Positions 54,315-62,958 are shown, counted from the first letter of the stretch. The stretch: 64,000 bases of DNA from Jeotgalibacillus campisalis (GCF_000829515.1 NZ_JXRR01000001.1:248001-312000), one strand, 5' to 3'. Numbers and translations: made by a program. The notes: generated by a model not told the origin, from the letters alone.

Positions 54315-54866
54315 ATGGAAAATCATCGATTAAGGATGCTGATCAACTGCGGAATTTTCGCTGCGATTACGGCTATATTAGCTCAAGTTGAAATTCCTCT
54401 GCCGTTAATCCCTATTAGCGGTCAGACACTGGCAGTAGGGCTTGCTGCCACTATATTAGGAAGCCGTTACGGCGCGATTACGATGGTGGTTTATATGCTG
54501 ATTGGCATGGCAGGACTGCCGGTATTTGCAGGATTCAGCGGCGGTGCTCACGTTATGGTGGGGCCAACTGCAGGGTATATTGTAGGATTTATTGCTGCGG
54601 CATATGCAACAGGACTTATTCTAGAAAAAACTTCTTTCACCCTGCCTATGGCGATTGCGGCTAATTTGGCCGGCATGGTCGTTACCCTTGCATGCGGAAC
54701 CATCTGGCTCAAAATCTTATTTGATCTGAACTGGACGGCCGCTCTAGCTGCAGGCGTGTACCCGTTTTTAGTCGTTGGTGTTATAAAAGCACTTTTAGCA
54801 GCATGGATTGGCATCACTGTACGCCAAAGACTGATGCAGGCTAAGCTGCTGCAGCCGGCTATCTAA
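54315..54866 (+). CDS. bioY: Biotin transporter BioY (183 aa)
   Basis: S-component of a biotin ECF transporter, with six hydrophobic helices. Family segments: EIPLPLIPISGQTLAVGLAA, then YGAITMVVYMLIGMAGLPVF, AGFSGGAHVMVGPTAGYIVG and VYPFLVVGVIKALLAAWIG. The ATG at 54315 has AAGGAGGA five bases before. The ECF ATPase and T-component genes are not nearby and would be supplied by the shared set elsewhere. The BirA-type operator upstream supports biotin as substrate. Confidence 0.95.
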   Translation: MENHRLRMLINCGIFAAITAILAQVEIPLPLIPISGQTLAVGLAATILGSRYGAITMVVYMLIGMAGLPVFAGFSGGAHVMVGPTAGYIVGFIAAAYATGLILEKTSFTLPMAIAANLAGMVVTLACGTIWLKILFDLNWTAALAAGVYPFLVVGVIKALLAAWIGITVRQRLMQAKLLQPAI

Positions 54867-54880
54867 AAAACGCAGCACAA

Positions 54881-54914
54881 AAAAGAGCGGCGACTCAATG
54901 GTCACCGCTCTCTT
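54881..54914. terminator. Bidirectional terminator
   Basis: AGAGCGGCGAC pairs with GTCACCGCTCT around TCAATG; on the minus strand it is followed by TTTTTTG, on the plus strand by CTTCCC. It includes the stop codon of the convergent phosphoesterase gene. Confidence 0.7.
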
Positions 54915-55890
54915 CCCGGTTTTTTAACATGATTACGTTTAATTGTGGAGGATTAAACAGCCTGAAGTTTAAAAAAGATAGCGCATCACTGCTTCCAAGT
55001 CCGGTACTTACATATTGCTTGGTCCCCTCATACTCCCAAAGCCCGCTTACTCTGTCTGATGGAGGCAAAATCCCCCCATCGTCATACCAGGCTTCGGGTA
55101 CAAATAGAGCACCTAAAAGGGGCAGGCGGATTTGCCCGCCATGGTAATGACCAGCGAAAATTAAGCTAAATTCCCTGAAATTCTTCTGCTCTTTCAGATA
55201 ATCTATTTGCACATCGACAATAGGGTAATGACTGAGTGCAACGATGGCTTCCTTTTCCTGTCCTTCTAACCTTTCAAACTGTTTTAGCTGCTCATTTTGA
55301 TAGGCGGTATAAGCAGGCTCTCTTTCAATGGTTCTACCAACTCTTCCGTTCAGCGGCTTAAAGTCTTCATCCGGATTCATGACCGCTGCATCAAACTGAA
55401 CAAAATGCAGGTTCTCCTGTCCTCTTTCAATTGTTTCAATGGATTCAAGCAATAACACTCCTCGCTCTTCCATCCCCTCTATAAAAAGGCTTTTTTCAAT
55501 CCTGCCTTCTTTATTCATTGTATAGCTTTCCGGATCTGTATTTCCTGGCACATAAAAGGCATGCTCTTTATTTTGAATCCCTTCAAGCAGGTCATAAAAA
55601 GCAGTCCAGTTCTTTTGTTCCGGATCATCCAGCATATCCCCTGTGAAAATGATCACATCATACTCAATGGCATTAACTTTTTTAATCAGCCTTGATTGAT
55701 TATTTCCGAACGTTTTCTCATGAAGGTCACTGATTTGAAGAATTCGAAAGTGATTAAACTCATTTGAGAGACCCGTTACGAGAACCTCCTGCTCTTCTAC
55801 GGTAATCCGGTTGTTGTCCCAATAAATGAGTAACGCGATCCCCGCAATAAATAAAATGATCAATAAAGTCCATCCAGTCTTTTTTTTCAC
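54895..55890 (-). CDS. Membrane-anchored metallophosphoesterase (331 aa)
   Basis: Calcineurin-like phosphoesterase of the YkuE/YpbG type. An N-terminal helix (WTLLIILFIAGIALLIYW) probably anchors the domain on the outside of the membrane. Metal-binding motifs are ISDLHEKTFG (D-x-H), IFTGDMLDDPE (GD), FYVPGNTDPE (GN in place of GNHD), LSHYPIVD (H) and FAGHYHGGQIRLP (GHxH). GTG start at 55890. It lies 36 bp downstream of the lasso exporter gene, same strand, without a visible terminator between, so it may be the last gene of that transcript. Substrate unknown. Confidence 0.8.
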   Translation of the reverse strand: MKKKTGWTLLIILFIAGIALLIYWDNNRITVEEQEVLVTGLSNEFNHFRILQISDLHEKTFGNNQSRLIKKVNAIEYDVIIFTGDMLDDPEQKNWTAFYDLLEGIQNKEHAFYVPGNTDPESYTMNKEGRIEKSLFIEGMEERGVLLLESIETIERGQENLHFVQFDAAVMNPDEDFKPLNGRVGRTIEREPAYTAYQNEQLKQFERLEGQEKEAIVALSHYPIVDVQIDYLKEQKNFREFSLIFAGHYHGGQIRLPLLGALFVPEAWYDDGGILPPSDRVSGLWEYEGTKQYVSTGLGSSDALSFLNFRLFNPPQLNVIMLKNREESGDH

Positions 55891-55926
55891 GAAACCTGCC
55901 TCATTTAGTAATGAATTTAATCGTTT

Positions 55927-57720
55927 TTAAGGAGCCACTTCCATTTGTCTTTTCAGCAGATGGCTAAATACCTTGCTTTTTTCCTGAGAAAGCTGATTGA
56001 AGCCTCCCTGCTGAATCACTTTCCCGTCTTCTAGCACGACGACCTGATCCGAATTACGAATGGTAGACAAGCGATGTGCAATGACTAAGATCGTCATTTT
56101 CCCTTTTAACCGCTCAAGCGCTTCTTGAATGCGGGCCTCGCTTTCGCTGTCAAGTGCGCTGGTGGCTTCATCCAATACTAGAATAGAAGGCTTTCGCAAA
56201 ATCGCTCTCGCAATAACAAGTCGCTGTCTTTCTCCCCCTGAAAGTTTGATTCCTCTGTCGCCAATCAGGGTATCAAGCCCATCTGGCAGTCTTTGAACAA
56301 ATTGATCTGCACACGCAAACGCCAAAGCTTCCCAAAGGTCTTCATCAGAAGCATTCTGTTTCACAAGCAGCAGGTTTTCTCTGATCGTTGTATTAAACAA
56401 AAATGGATCCTGTGGAACATAGGAGATGGCTTGTCTTAGCGATAACAAATTATCCCTCGTTAACTCTACTCCATCAATGAGCAGTTGACCGGACTCCGGC
56501 TTATTCAGCCCCATAATTAAATCGATGAGCGTGCTTTTTCCTGCTCCTGATCTTCCCACAAAAGCAGTCATTTTAAAGGAAGGCAGAATAAGATTTATAT
56601 TTTCTAATGTGTTCTTGGGCTCCTGTTGGTTATAGCGAAAAAACACATTGCGGCATTCAATTTGATGAGCAAAAGAAATGGGCTCGGCATCGTTCTTGTG
56701 TAAGGTGAATTCCTGCGCGTTCTTACATTCATGCTGTAATGCTTTCACAGCTTTAAAGGACGGAAGGACGGTAGCAATTTGTTCAAGCGAAGCCTGAATG
56801 CCCGCAACCCGAGGCCATAACCGTGAAAAGATGATTACAATCAGCCCTAATTGAGCCGCCTGGGCATTAAATAATTGAATTGATAAGTAAACAAATAAAG
56901 CAATTAGAACAGCTGATGCCATTTTGTAATAAAGCTGTGAAGTTGTTTTTAATTTCATATACTCGATCTGTTCATTCTGCATTCCTTTCGTGATTCCTGT
57001 ATACCAATCCATTCGGGAATGTTCGAGCGTATTGCTTTTAATATCCTTTATTCCATTCATCTGATCTGTAATTCCGCCTATATATTCTTTTGTTAATAAA
57101 AAGTTTCGTTTTCCAAGCGCAAGAGACCGTTTTAAAAATCGTCGATTAAAATAAATCAGGATAAGTCCGCAAAGCATCACAAAGATTGTAATTGAAGGTG
57201 CCAGAAGAAAGGCCAGTACAATTTGAATAGCTGTTGTAATGATCGAGGACATAAATTGCAGGACTGAATGCGTTCCGCCATTCGCTTTTGATATTTCTGT
57301 CGTAAGAATATTAATGATATCTGACTTTCTTTTTTGAATAAAAAAGCTCCAATTGGAGAATAGAAGATTCCGATACGTTTCCATGCGCAAATGCCGCAAA
57401 AATCCGTGCTGAATCGTTGCATTTCGAATTGTGATCGTCCGGTGCAATAAATTTTGACCAACAGCTAATAGAACAAAAACACCCAGCACCAGCGGAAGAC
57501 CAATGGACGGCGGAATATCACTTAAAAAAGAAAATAGCCCAATTAAGGGGATCCCTTCTATATTCAAATCAATAATACCACTTAACGAAATCATGGGAAT
57601 GAGCAATAAAATCGCCAGACCCTCCAATAATCCGATGACAATCATCGCCATGAGGTTTAAATAGAGCACGCTTCCTGAATAAGAATGAATCTGCTTTAAA
57701 AAAAAGAGAATATCCTTCAT
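55927..57720 (-). CDS. Lasso peptide ABC exporter (D protein, 597 aa)
   Basis: Permease-ATPase half-transporter acting as a homodimer to export the mature peptide, and so giving self-immunity. The membrane domain is residues 1-310 with six helices; the ATPase domain has Walker A GRSGAGKSTLIDLIMG, Q-loop YVPQDPFLFNTTIREN, signature LSGGERQR and Walker B ILVLDEATSALDSESEA. There is no N-terminal C39 peptidase domain, as expected where the leader is removed by a separate B2 enzyme. It begins 10 bp after the nucleotidyltransferase gene, with AGGAGG. Confidence 0.88.
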   Translation of the reverse strand: MKDILFFLKQIHSYSGSVLYLNLMAMIVIGLLEGLAILLLIPMISLSGIIDLNIEGIPLIGLFSFLSDIPPSIGLPLVLGVFVLLAVGQNLLHRTITIRNATIQHGFLRHLRMETYRNLLFSNWSFFIQKRKSDIINILTTEISKANGGTHSVLQFMSSIITTAIQIVLAFLLAPSITIFVMLCGLILIYFNRRFLKRSLALGKRNFLLTKEYIGGITDQMNGIKDIKSNTLEHSRMDWYTGITKGMQNEQIEYMKLKTTSQLYYKMASAVLIALFVYLSIQLFNAQAAQLGLIVIIFSRLWPRVAGIQASLEQIATVLPSFKAVKALQHECKNAQEFTLHKNDAEPISFAHQIECRNVFFRYNQQEPKNTLENINLILPSFKMTAFVGRSGAGKSTLIDLIMGLNKPESGQLLIDGVELTRDNLLSLRQAISYVPQDPFLFNTTIRENLLLVKQNASDEDLWEALAFACADQFVQRLPDGLDTLIGDRGIKLSGGERQRLVIARAILRKPSILVLDEATSALDSESEARIQEALERLKGKMTILVIAHRLSTIRNSDQVVVLEDGKVIQQGGFNQLSQEKSKVFSHLLKRQMEVAP

Positions 57721-57730
57721 TTAAATCCTC

Positions 57731-58906
57731 CTAAGGCATTGCATGTTTACTTCTTTTTCTCCACATGATTAACAGCGGCCGAAGAGGAAAATAGAGAAAA
57801 TGCAGCTGTTGGGGCAGTGGCAGTGTTTTGGCATCTTCTGCATATGGATGCAGCGTACTCAAAAGATATAAGCTTTTTTGATGAGGGGACATGAGAGAAA
57901 ATAAATGCTTTTTATGATAGTTTGAAACGTCTTCCGGAACCGGCTCTGTATGAAGGTTAATCATGGACTCCAGATAATATACCGCTTCCTGTGCAAGCTT
58001 TTGAGAACGCTGAGTGGAAGCCAGTCTCAAAGCAGCAGGGTTACATTCTGCATGTAAAAGCTGTTTGGCCAATACGATACTTTGTCCTGCTATGTGCTCG
58101 ATATAATTCTTCTTTAACAAGGTGGAAAGGAGCTGCCAGTCCAGTTCTTGTTTCATTAGCTGTTTGATGTCCATCAGCCAGCGCAACCTTGACCATCCGT
58201 GACGTGCGCCATGTGACGCAAGAAACAAAAAGAGGTCTTCGTTCCCAAGCATATCAACAGAAGAATGAGGAAGCGCTGACTTGACTCTGCGGTTCCATAG
58301 CTCATCAAATCTCGGCTCTTTGCCAGGACCTGGACTGAGTCTCCAGTGAACTTCTACTTTTGTTTTTTTCACAGGATGAACATACATCATATGGTGATGG
58401 CGCCATCGCCAGTCATTCAGGACTGATTGAATGTAATCATCTTTCTGATAGCCCTCTTTTACCAGCAATGCCTCTGCTCTTTCAATATCCTTCATGGGAA
58501 TGAGAATATCAAGATCATTGCAGGTGCGCAAAGATAAATCACCATATAGCTTATGAGCCAAAACTGGCCCTTTCAGGCAAAGAGTGGGAATGGATTCCTT
58601 GGAAAACAACTGATTAACCTTTTCCATTTCAGCGCTCAGATACAGCATCTTCAGGGTATTTCGCTTAAACTCAGAATTGAGCACAGTCTTTACATGTTCA
58701 GGAATCTCGTTTGACTGACTAATTCTTGAGAGTAGAGCTGGGTACACACGATGGTGTAAGGCTTGAGTAATAAAAAGATTCCAATCTACTTTCCCAACTA
58801 AATCTTTATTGATTTGAATAGATTGCGGTTCCTGTTTAATCAGTTCAAGGATTAAGAGAACTTCATTTGATAGAGTAGACTGATTGAGTTTAAATGTGTG
58901 TTTCAT
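57731..58906 (-). CDS. Nucleotidyltransferase-family tailoring protein of lasso cluster (N protein, 391 aa)
   Basis: Member of the NTP_transf_5-like family that recurs in paeninodin-type clusters. The catalytic core is LCLKGPVLAHKLYGDLSLRT followed by CNDLDILIPMKD, with the Asp-x-Asp metal motif, and KVEVHWRLSPGPG supplies a further conserved stretch. These proteins are thought to modify the phosphorylated C-terminus further; hexose addition has been reported, as I recall, for the related pseudomycoidin enzyme. Its ATG overlaps the stop of the B2 gene by one base. Cytosolic, no membrane segment. Confidence 0.8.
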   Translation of the reverse strand: MKHTFKLNQSTLSNEVLLILELIKQEPQSIQINKDLVGKVDWNLFITQALHHRVYPALLSRISQSNEIPEHVKTVLNSEFKRNTLKMLYLSAEMEKVNQLFSKESIPTLCLKGPVLAHKLYGDLSLRTCNDLDILIPMKDIERAEALLVKEGYQKDDYIQSVLNDWRWRHHHMMYVHPVKKTKVEVHWRLSPGPGKEPRFDELWNRRVKSALPHSSVDMLGNEDLFLFLASHGARHGWSRLRWLMDIKQLMKQELDWQLLSTLLKKNYIEHIAGQSIVLAKQLLHAECNPAALRLASTQRSQKLAQEAVYYLESMINLHTEPVPEDVSNYHKKHLFSLMSPHQKSLYLLSTLHPYAEDAKTLPLPQQLHFLYFPLRPLLIMWRKRSKHAMP

Positions 58907-59412
58907 TATTTATTCTCCCCATCTTTTCCGGGAATCTTTTTGGCAAACTTCCCGACGACTGTGTATTTCTCCATTCCTTCAGATCCTGTAATATAATAGG
59001 GACCGCTCCTTAGCCAGGCGTGTGCGGCAAGCTTACCGTGTTCGTCCCTTCCCGTCCCCAAATAAAGCGTGCTTTCTATGTTGCGCTTTTCAAGCATCCT
59101 CATTGCCGCGATCGCCTTTACCAGACACTGGCTTTCCCAGAAGGTATATTTGCTCATTAGATTCACAGACTGCGATACACTAGCCAGCACACGCTTGTTA
59201 CCTGGTTCAGGCTCATAAGTGGTTTCCATCATATGCTCACCAAGTGAAGGAGCAATTTGAGAAAATGGTTTTGATTTGGCGACTCTGGCTTTAGCCAGTT
59301 GAATATATGTTTCTACGAGCAGCCCTTTCATTTCTTTACTTAACGAGAAAAAAGCCTTAACTTTATTTATAAGACTTGCTCCCTTTTTAAGTTCGTGCGT
59401 CCAGACACTCAT
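58906..59412 (-). CDS. Lasso peptide leader peptidase B2 (transglutaminase-like, 168 aa)
   Basis: Cysteine protease that cuts the leader after the residue following the conserved Thr. The Cys-His catalytic pair is in FWESQCLVKAIAAMRMLEKR and KLAAHAWLRSGPYYITG, typical of the lasso transglutaminase-like family (PF13471). The N-terminal helix (KVKAFFSLSKEMKGLLVETY) is also a family feature. It overlaps the B1 gene by four bases and the N gene by one base. Activity depends on B1 to present the leader. Confidence 0.92.
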   Translation of the reverse strand: MSVWTHELKKGASLINKVKAFFSLSKEMKGLLVETYIQLAKARVAKSKPFSQIAPSLGEHMMETTYEPEPGNKRVLASVSQSVNLMSKYTFWESQCLVKAIAAMRMLEKRNIESTLYLGTGRDEHGKLAAHAWLRSGPYYITGSEGMEKYTVVGKFAKKIPGKDGENK

Positions 59413-59708
59413 TGAGCGTCAGTAATGGCAATCAGATTTTCTTTCCCTAACTGATCCAGAAAACTCATGACCTGTTGTTCGCATTCCGAAGCATCCACCT
59501 CATACTCAGAAATCAACTCATGAATGAGAGTTGAAATAGCTACAGGTTTTTCGATTTTCCCCCAGATCGCTCCGCCAATGTCACCTAAATTATAATATTT
59601 CCCATTTTCAATACTCAGCATGACAATTTCTCCATCCATATTGCTGACTACATTCCCCGGCTGCTGTGCAACAGTCTGCTCTTTGCTCAACACTTGTGTA
59701 TACGTCAT
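59409..59708 (-). CDS. Lasso peptide RRE/PqqD-like leader-binding protein B1 (99 aa)
   Basis: Stand-alone RiPP recognition element that binds the leader peptide and delivers it to the B2 peptidase. It has the winged-helix PqqD fold: QQPGNVVSNMDGEIVMLSIE, then the hallmark NGKYYNLGDIGGAIWGKIE, followed by the ISTLIHELISEYEVDASECE helices. Its start overlaps the end of the kinase gene by four bases. The Tyr-Tyr-Asn-Leu segment is where leader contacts occur in structurally known B1 proteins. Confidence 0.93.
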   Translation of the reverse strand: MTYTQVLSKEQTVAQQPGNVVSNMDGEIVMLSIENGKYYNLGDIGGAIWGKIEKPVAISTLIHELISEYEVDASECEQQVMSFLDQLGKENLIAITDAQ

Positions 59709-60634
59709 ACGTGAACCGACTCCTTTTGAATAGTAGTTATGATCAAATCGGCCAATTCATTGGCCGTAAACGACTGAACAGGTCTTTTAAGCTGATAAAG
59801 AGAAAGCTGATTAAGCATTTTCGCTGAAAGTGTAAAATGCCATTGCACGAGTCCAAGCCGTTCAATAAAAGATTTGCGATACGTATGGGCAAATAAAAGC
59901 TGAAAACGCTCAAGATTATGAATCGGCTTCATGTCAATAGTGTCTTCATCCGTTTTTACGAGTTCAATAACACCCGCAAGAGGCAATTTCTCGTTTAAAA
60001 ACTGTTCAGTTACAGGAACAGCGAATTTCGTTTCCCGCTGAATAATCGGACGAAGACGAGCTGAATCCATCCCAAACTGATGCAGACTTTCAATCCATAG
60101 CTTTTGCTGCGGATAGGCAGGCGTTACCATCGGAATCCCTTGTTCTGTTACAGTGACTGGAATAACGTCATCGCTTAGCAGCTTATATCCTTTTTGCAGA
60201 AGAGCAGAAGCAAGCGTCGATTTCCCAGCTCCCGAATCTCCTACAATCGCATATACTTTCCCCTTGATTGCCACTGCACTTCCGTGAAGAGGAAGAATTT
60301 TTCGCTGCATTAAAATCGAGCCCATACAGGTTCCCAAAAGAAAGAGACATATTTGGTCATGCTTGGAATCATGAAAAGCATCTACGTAAATATGCGTCCC
60401 ATTTTCAATAAGAAAAATTGCCGTATCTTCAATTTCAAACATGACAAAATCGTCTTTAATATAAAAATATTTTTGATTGATCGGGCGGTTTTCCCAAATA
60501 AACTTTAGTGCCTTTCTCGCAATAAAAACATCTGTGTTAAGCATCGTTGCAGCAGGCAGTTCCTGAATCTCCATCTCGCTTGAAATAGACAACCCAAACG
60601 CCTCATAACAATAAGAAGCGGTACACTCTTTCAT
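59705..60634 (-). CDS. HPr-kinase-like lasso peptide kinase (K protein, 309 aa)
   Basis: Homologue of PadeK, which phosphorylates the C-terminal Ser of paeninodin-type precursors. The C-terminal HPr-kinase-like domain has the P-loop YAIVGDSGAGKSTLASALLQ near residue 145 and YKLLSDDVIPVTVTEQG with an Asp pair for metal. The N-terminal ~120 residues are a distinct domain beginning KECTASYCYEAFGLSI. ATG 60634 is preceded by GGAGGAA; the frame extends 15 codons upstream without support. It overlaps B1 by four bases. The precursor here ends in Ser, matching its specificity. Confidence 0.9.
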   Translation of the reverse strand: MKECTASYCYEAFGLSISSEMEIQELPAATMLNTDVFIARKALKFIWENRPINQKYFYIKDDFVMFEIEDTAIFLIENGTHIYVDAFHDSKHDQICLFLLGTCMGSILMQRKILPLHGSAVAIKGKVYAIVGDSGAGKSTLASALLQKGYKLLSDDVIPVTVTEQGIPMVTPAYPQQKLWIESLHQFGMDSARLRPIIQRETKFAVPVTEQFLNEKLPLAGVIELVKTDEDTIDMKPIHNLERFQLLFAHTYRKSFIERLGLVQWHFTLSAKMLNQLSLYQLKRPVQSFTANELADLIITTIQKESVHV

Positions 60635-60711
60635 AATGTGTTCCTCCAGTATGCAAAGAATAAAATTACGGCCATACAAGGAATAAAGAACTAGTTCACC
60701 CGTAATACAAG

Positions 60712-60737
60712 GCCCCTGTAAGATTCCCTACAGAGGC
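60712..60737 (-). other. Intercistronic hairpin between precursor and kinase genes
   Basis: In the minus-strand transcript GCCUCUGUA pairs fully (one G-U) with UACAGGGGC around GGGAAUCU. There is no T-run after it, so it is more likely an mRNA-stabilising or partial-attenuation structure than a full terminator. Confidence 0.5.
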
Positions 60738-60779
60738 TATGTATATTAAATATAAACTTATCAATCTACGAGTTCGGGA

Positions 60780-60911
60780 TTAGCTGAAAGTAAGATCGCC
60801 ACGAGGTGTGCCGTCTTCAAAATCGTTATCCAAATCGTCTCCATTATGTCCAAGCATCGTCATTTGAACTGTCAGCAATTCAACTTCTGGTGTTTTCCAT
60901 TCCTTTTTCAT
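60780..60911 (-). CDS. Lasso peptide precursor (A), paeninodin-type (43 aa)
   Basis: Short ORF with GGGGGTGA five bases before its ATG. The leader is 19 residues, MKKEWKTPEVELLTVQMTM. It has WxxP (residues 5-8) in place of the usual YxxP bound by B1, and Thr at the second-last leader position (T18), the B2 recognition residue. The predicted 24-residue core is L20-S43. Its first nine residues are LGHNGDDLD, so ring closure would join Leu1 to Asp9; Asp7 is a less likely alternative. The tail NDFEDGTPRGDLTFS is acidic, contains Arg-Gly-Asp and ends in Ser. It lies between cyclase and kinase genes, the cyclase stop being 14 bp upstream. Confidence 0.88.
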   Translation of the reverse strand: MKKEWKTPEVELLTVQMTMLGHNGDDLDNDFEDGTPRGDLTFS

Positions 60912-60925
60912 TGTTTCACCCCCTT

Positions 60926-62869
60926 TCAATTGAATGTTTTAAGAAAGCGGTATAGAATCAGGCTGCGCATGATTAAACGATAGTCTGAATCGAGTCCTGC
61001 TTTACCATCCGGACCTTGCTGTAGAGTCTTCAAAGCTGATTGTAATCTTGTTGTGTTAACGTATTGTGTAAAAAATTTGTCGTGAATCATCTTTGTTGAT
61101 TCTTCCATTATTTGGTTCCAATATGGAGCAACCCGATGAACCCAATCAAGTCCCTGTGCGCCCCTGACACGCTGATTCAGCCTTATCTCGTCCGGCAGAT
61201 ATCCTTTCATTGATCTTCTAATCAACGCTCGATCCATTCCTTTTTTAACAAATTGATGATCGGGAACAGATAAGCAGAATCGAACAACACGACTGTCATT
61301 CGTTGGATCTCTTTTCCACAAACCATGCTTTATAGACAATTTAGCCGTGAGGGCATTGCCGTAGTTCCATGGATAAAGATCATTCAGCAGTTTTTTTCTG
61401 GATCTTGTTGGTGTTCCAGGCGGCAGCCATCCAGTTTGAGCAAATTGATGCGTCTTCAACTTCTCCTGAATATGCGTCCTTCCTGCAAATTCATTGTTGA
61501 TTACAATATGGTTAGTTGGTTTATTTCTATTTTCCAGATAAAAATTCATCTTCGGATAAGCAAGTTTTGAAATCAATGGCAGCAAACCTAATCTTTTCCC
61601 CTGCATGATGGAGCTGTATTGATTAAGCTCTTGATAGAGGCGCGGCCATTGAAGCGTTCGCAAAAGCTTTCCGTAGTAATCTAGCGCTGAACCCCAGGAG
61701 ATGGTAAAATTCCCGCGATCACCATTTAACAAAATGCCAACATCATACTTTTCTGCTTCCTCGAACATTCCCTTAAGCCAAAAGGAGTTTTCAAAAAACT
61801 TATACGGCAGCTCCATATCTCCCAACATTTCAGCAATGATTGAAAAGGAGTCTTTGCCTTCGAAGTCTAGAAAATGGTGCTTCTTTCCTCCAATGTAGGA
61901 CAGAGTAGCATTGATGGCAGGACTTTCATTTGGCTGCATATGACCTTTTGTATAGTCCTCAAAATCTTTTGGAGGAATATAGCTAAACGTATAAAGATCT
62001 TTATTGGAATGGCGTAAGCTTTTGGCAGCTAAACTCGCCACCGATCCAGAATCAAGTCCCCCGCTAAGCTGTGATCCAACATTGCGATGGGTCCTCAAAC
62101 GATCATTGACAGCTCGTGTAAACACTTCTGTAAAGGCTTCAATATATTCTCCATCTGACTTTAGGTTCAATTTTTCTGTACTATACAGACTGCCATATCG
62201 TTGAATGGACACTGCACCATTTTTAATTTCTATTGAATGCGACGGCGGCACTTGTTTAATTGATTCATAAGGAGTGTCAACCGCATCCAATGAATCAATC
62301 ATTCCTGTAATGGACAGGTATTCAGCCAGCCAGGATTCGTTTAGTTTTTTTTCAATGAAAGGAAGCAAGAACATAGGTTTAATGAGAGTCGAAAACACTA
62401 CACATGATTGATCTTTCATGTAATACAGGGTTCGATAACCGGATAAATCCCTCGCACCGAAGGCCTTTTGCTTTTTTTCATCCCAAATCATAAAAGCAAA
62501 GTCACCAATTAAATTTTTCGGACATTCATTTCCCCACTTATCATACGCAAGGAGAATGAGCTGGCTGTCAGACATTAAATTGCGGTCGTATTTCTTCACT
62601 CCAAGACTATCAAAGAGCTCCTTACGATTATCAAGAATTGCATCTGCTGTTATGACCATTTGTAAATCGTAATCATAAAAGGGCTGTTTCTCCCCTATTG
62701 ACTCAGGCGTGATCCACTGTGCGTGACATCCAAGAAAAGCATTATCTTTTATAAAAACCTGCCGATCGTCAGAAGGAAAATGAGCCATGGCTGCCATCAT
62801 CGCTTTCCCATATTCAGGATTGACCAGTTCTTGCCTGTCAAAATTAATCACTCCAGCAATCGCGCTCAT
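60926..62869 (-). CDS. Lasso peptide cyclase (C, asparagine synthetase-like, 647 aa)
   Basis: ATP-dependent macrolactam synthetase that adenylates the ring Asp and lets the core N-terminus attack it. The N-terminal glutaminase-like domain begins MSAIAGVINFD; the nucleophilic Cys2 of true glutaminases is Ser, so it is inactive, as in all lasso cyclases. The synthetase domain has the PP-motif SQLSGGLDSGSVASLAAKSL. The start is ATG 62869 with GGAGGAG; a longer frame to 63013 runs through the promoter. It is the first gene of the cluster. Confidence 0.93.
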   Translation of the reverse strand: MSAIAGVINFDRQELVNPEYGKAMMAAMAHFPSDDRQVFIKDNAFLGCHAQWITPESIGEKQPFYDYDLQMVITADAILDNRKELFDSLGVKKYDRNLMSDSQLILLAYDKWGNECPKNLIGDFAFMIWDEKKQKAFGARDLSGYRTLYYMKDQSCVVFSTLIKPMFLLPFIEKKLNESWLAEYLSITGMIDSLDAVDTPYESIKQVPPSHSIEIKNGAVSIQRYGSLYSTEKLNLKSDGEYIEAFTEVFTRAVNDRLRTHRNVGSQLSGGLDSGSVASLAAKSLRHSNKDLYTFSYIPPKDFEDYTKGHMQPNESPAINATLSYIGGKKHHFLDFEGKDSFSIIAEMLGDMELPYKFFENSFWLKGMFEEAEKYDVGILLNGDRGNFTISWGSALDYYGKLLRTLQWPRLYQELNQYSSIMQGKRLGLLPLISKLAYPKMNFYLENRNKPTNHIVINNEFAGRTHIQEKLKTHQFAQTGWLPPGTPTRSRKKLLNDLYPWNYGNALTAKLSIKHGLWKRDPTNDSRVVRFCLSVPDHQFVKKGMDRALIRRSMKGYLPDEIRLNQRVRGAQGLDWVHRVAPYWNQIMEESTKMIHDKFFTQYVNTTRLQSALKTLQQGPDGKAGLDSDYRLIMRSLILYRFLKTFN

Positions 62870-62886
62870 ATAACTCCTCCAGACTC

Positions 62887-62910
62887 TATCGTTCTTTTTA
62901 AAGAACGATA
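62887..62910 (-). promoter_or_regulatory. Palindromic operator 1 of the lasso cluster
   Basis: TATCGTTCTTT and AAAGAACGATA form a perfect 11-bp inverted repeat around TT. It lies seven bases before the GGAGGAG of the cyclase gene. Confidence 0.65.
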
Positions 62911-62958
62911 AGCGTAAAAAAATAGACTTTTTTAGTGGGTAAATAATAGAATCTATTC

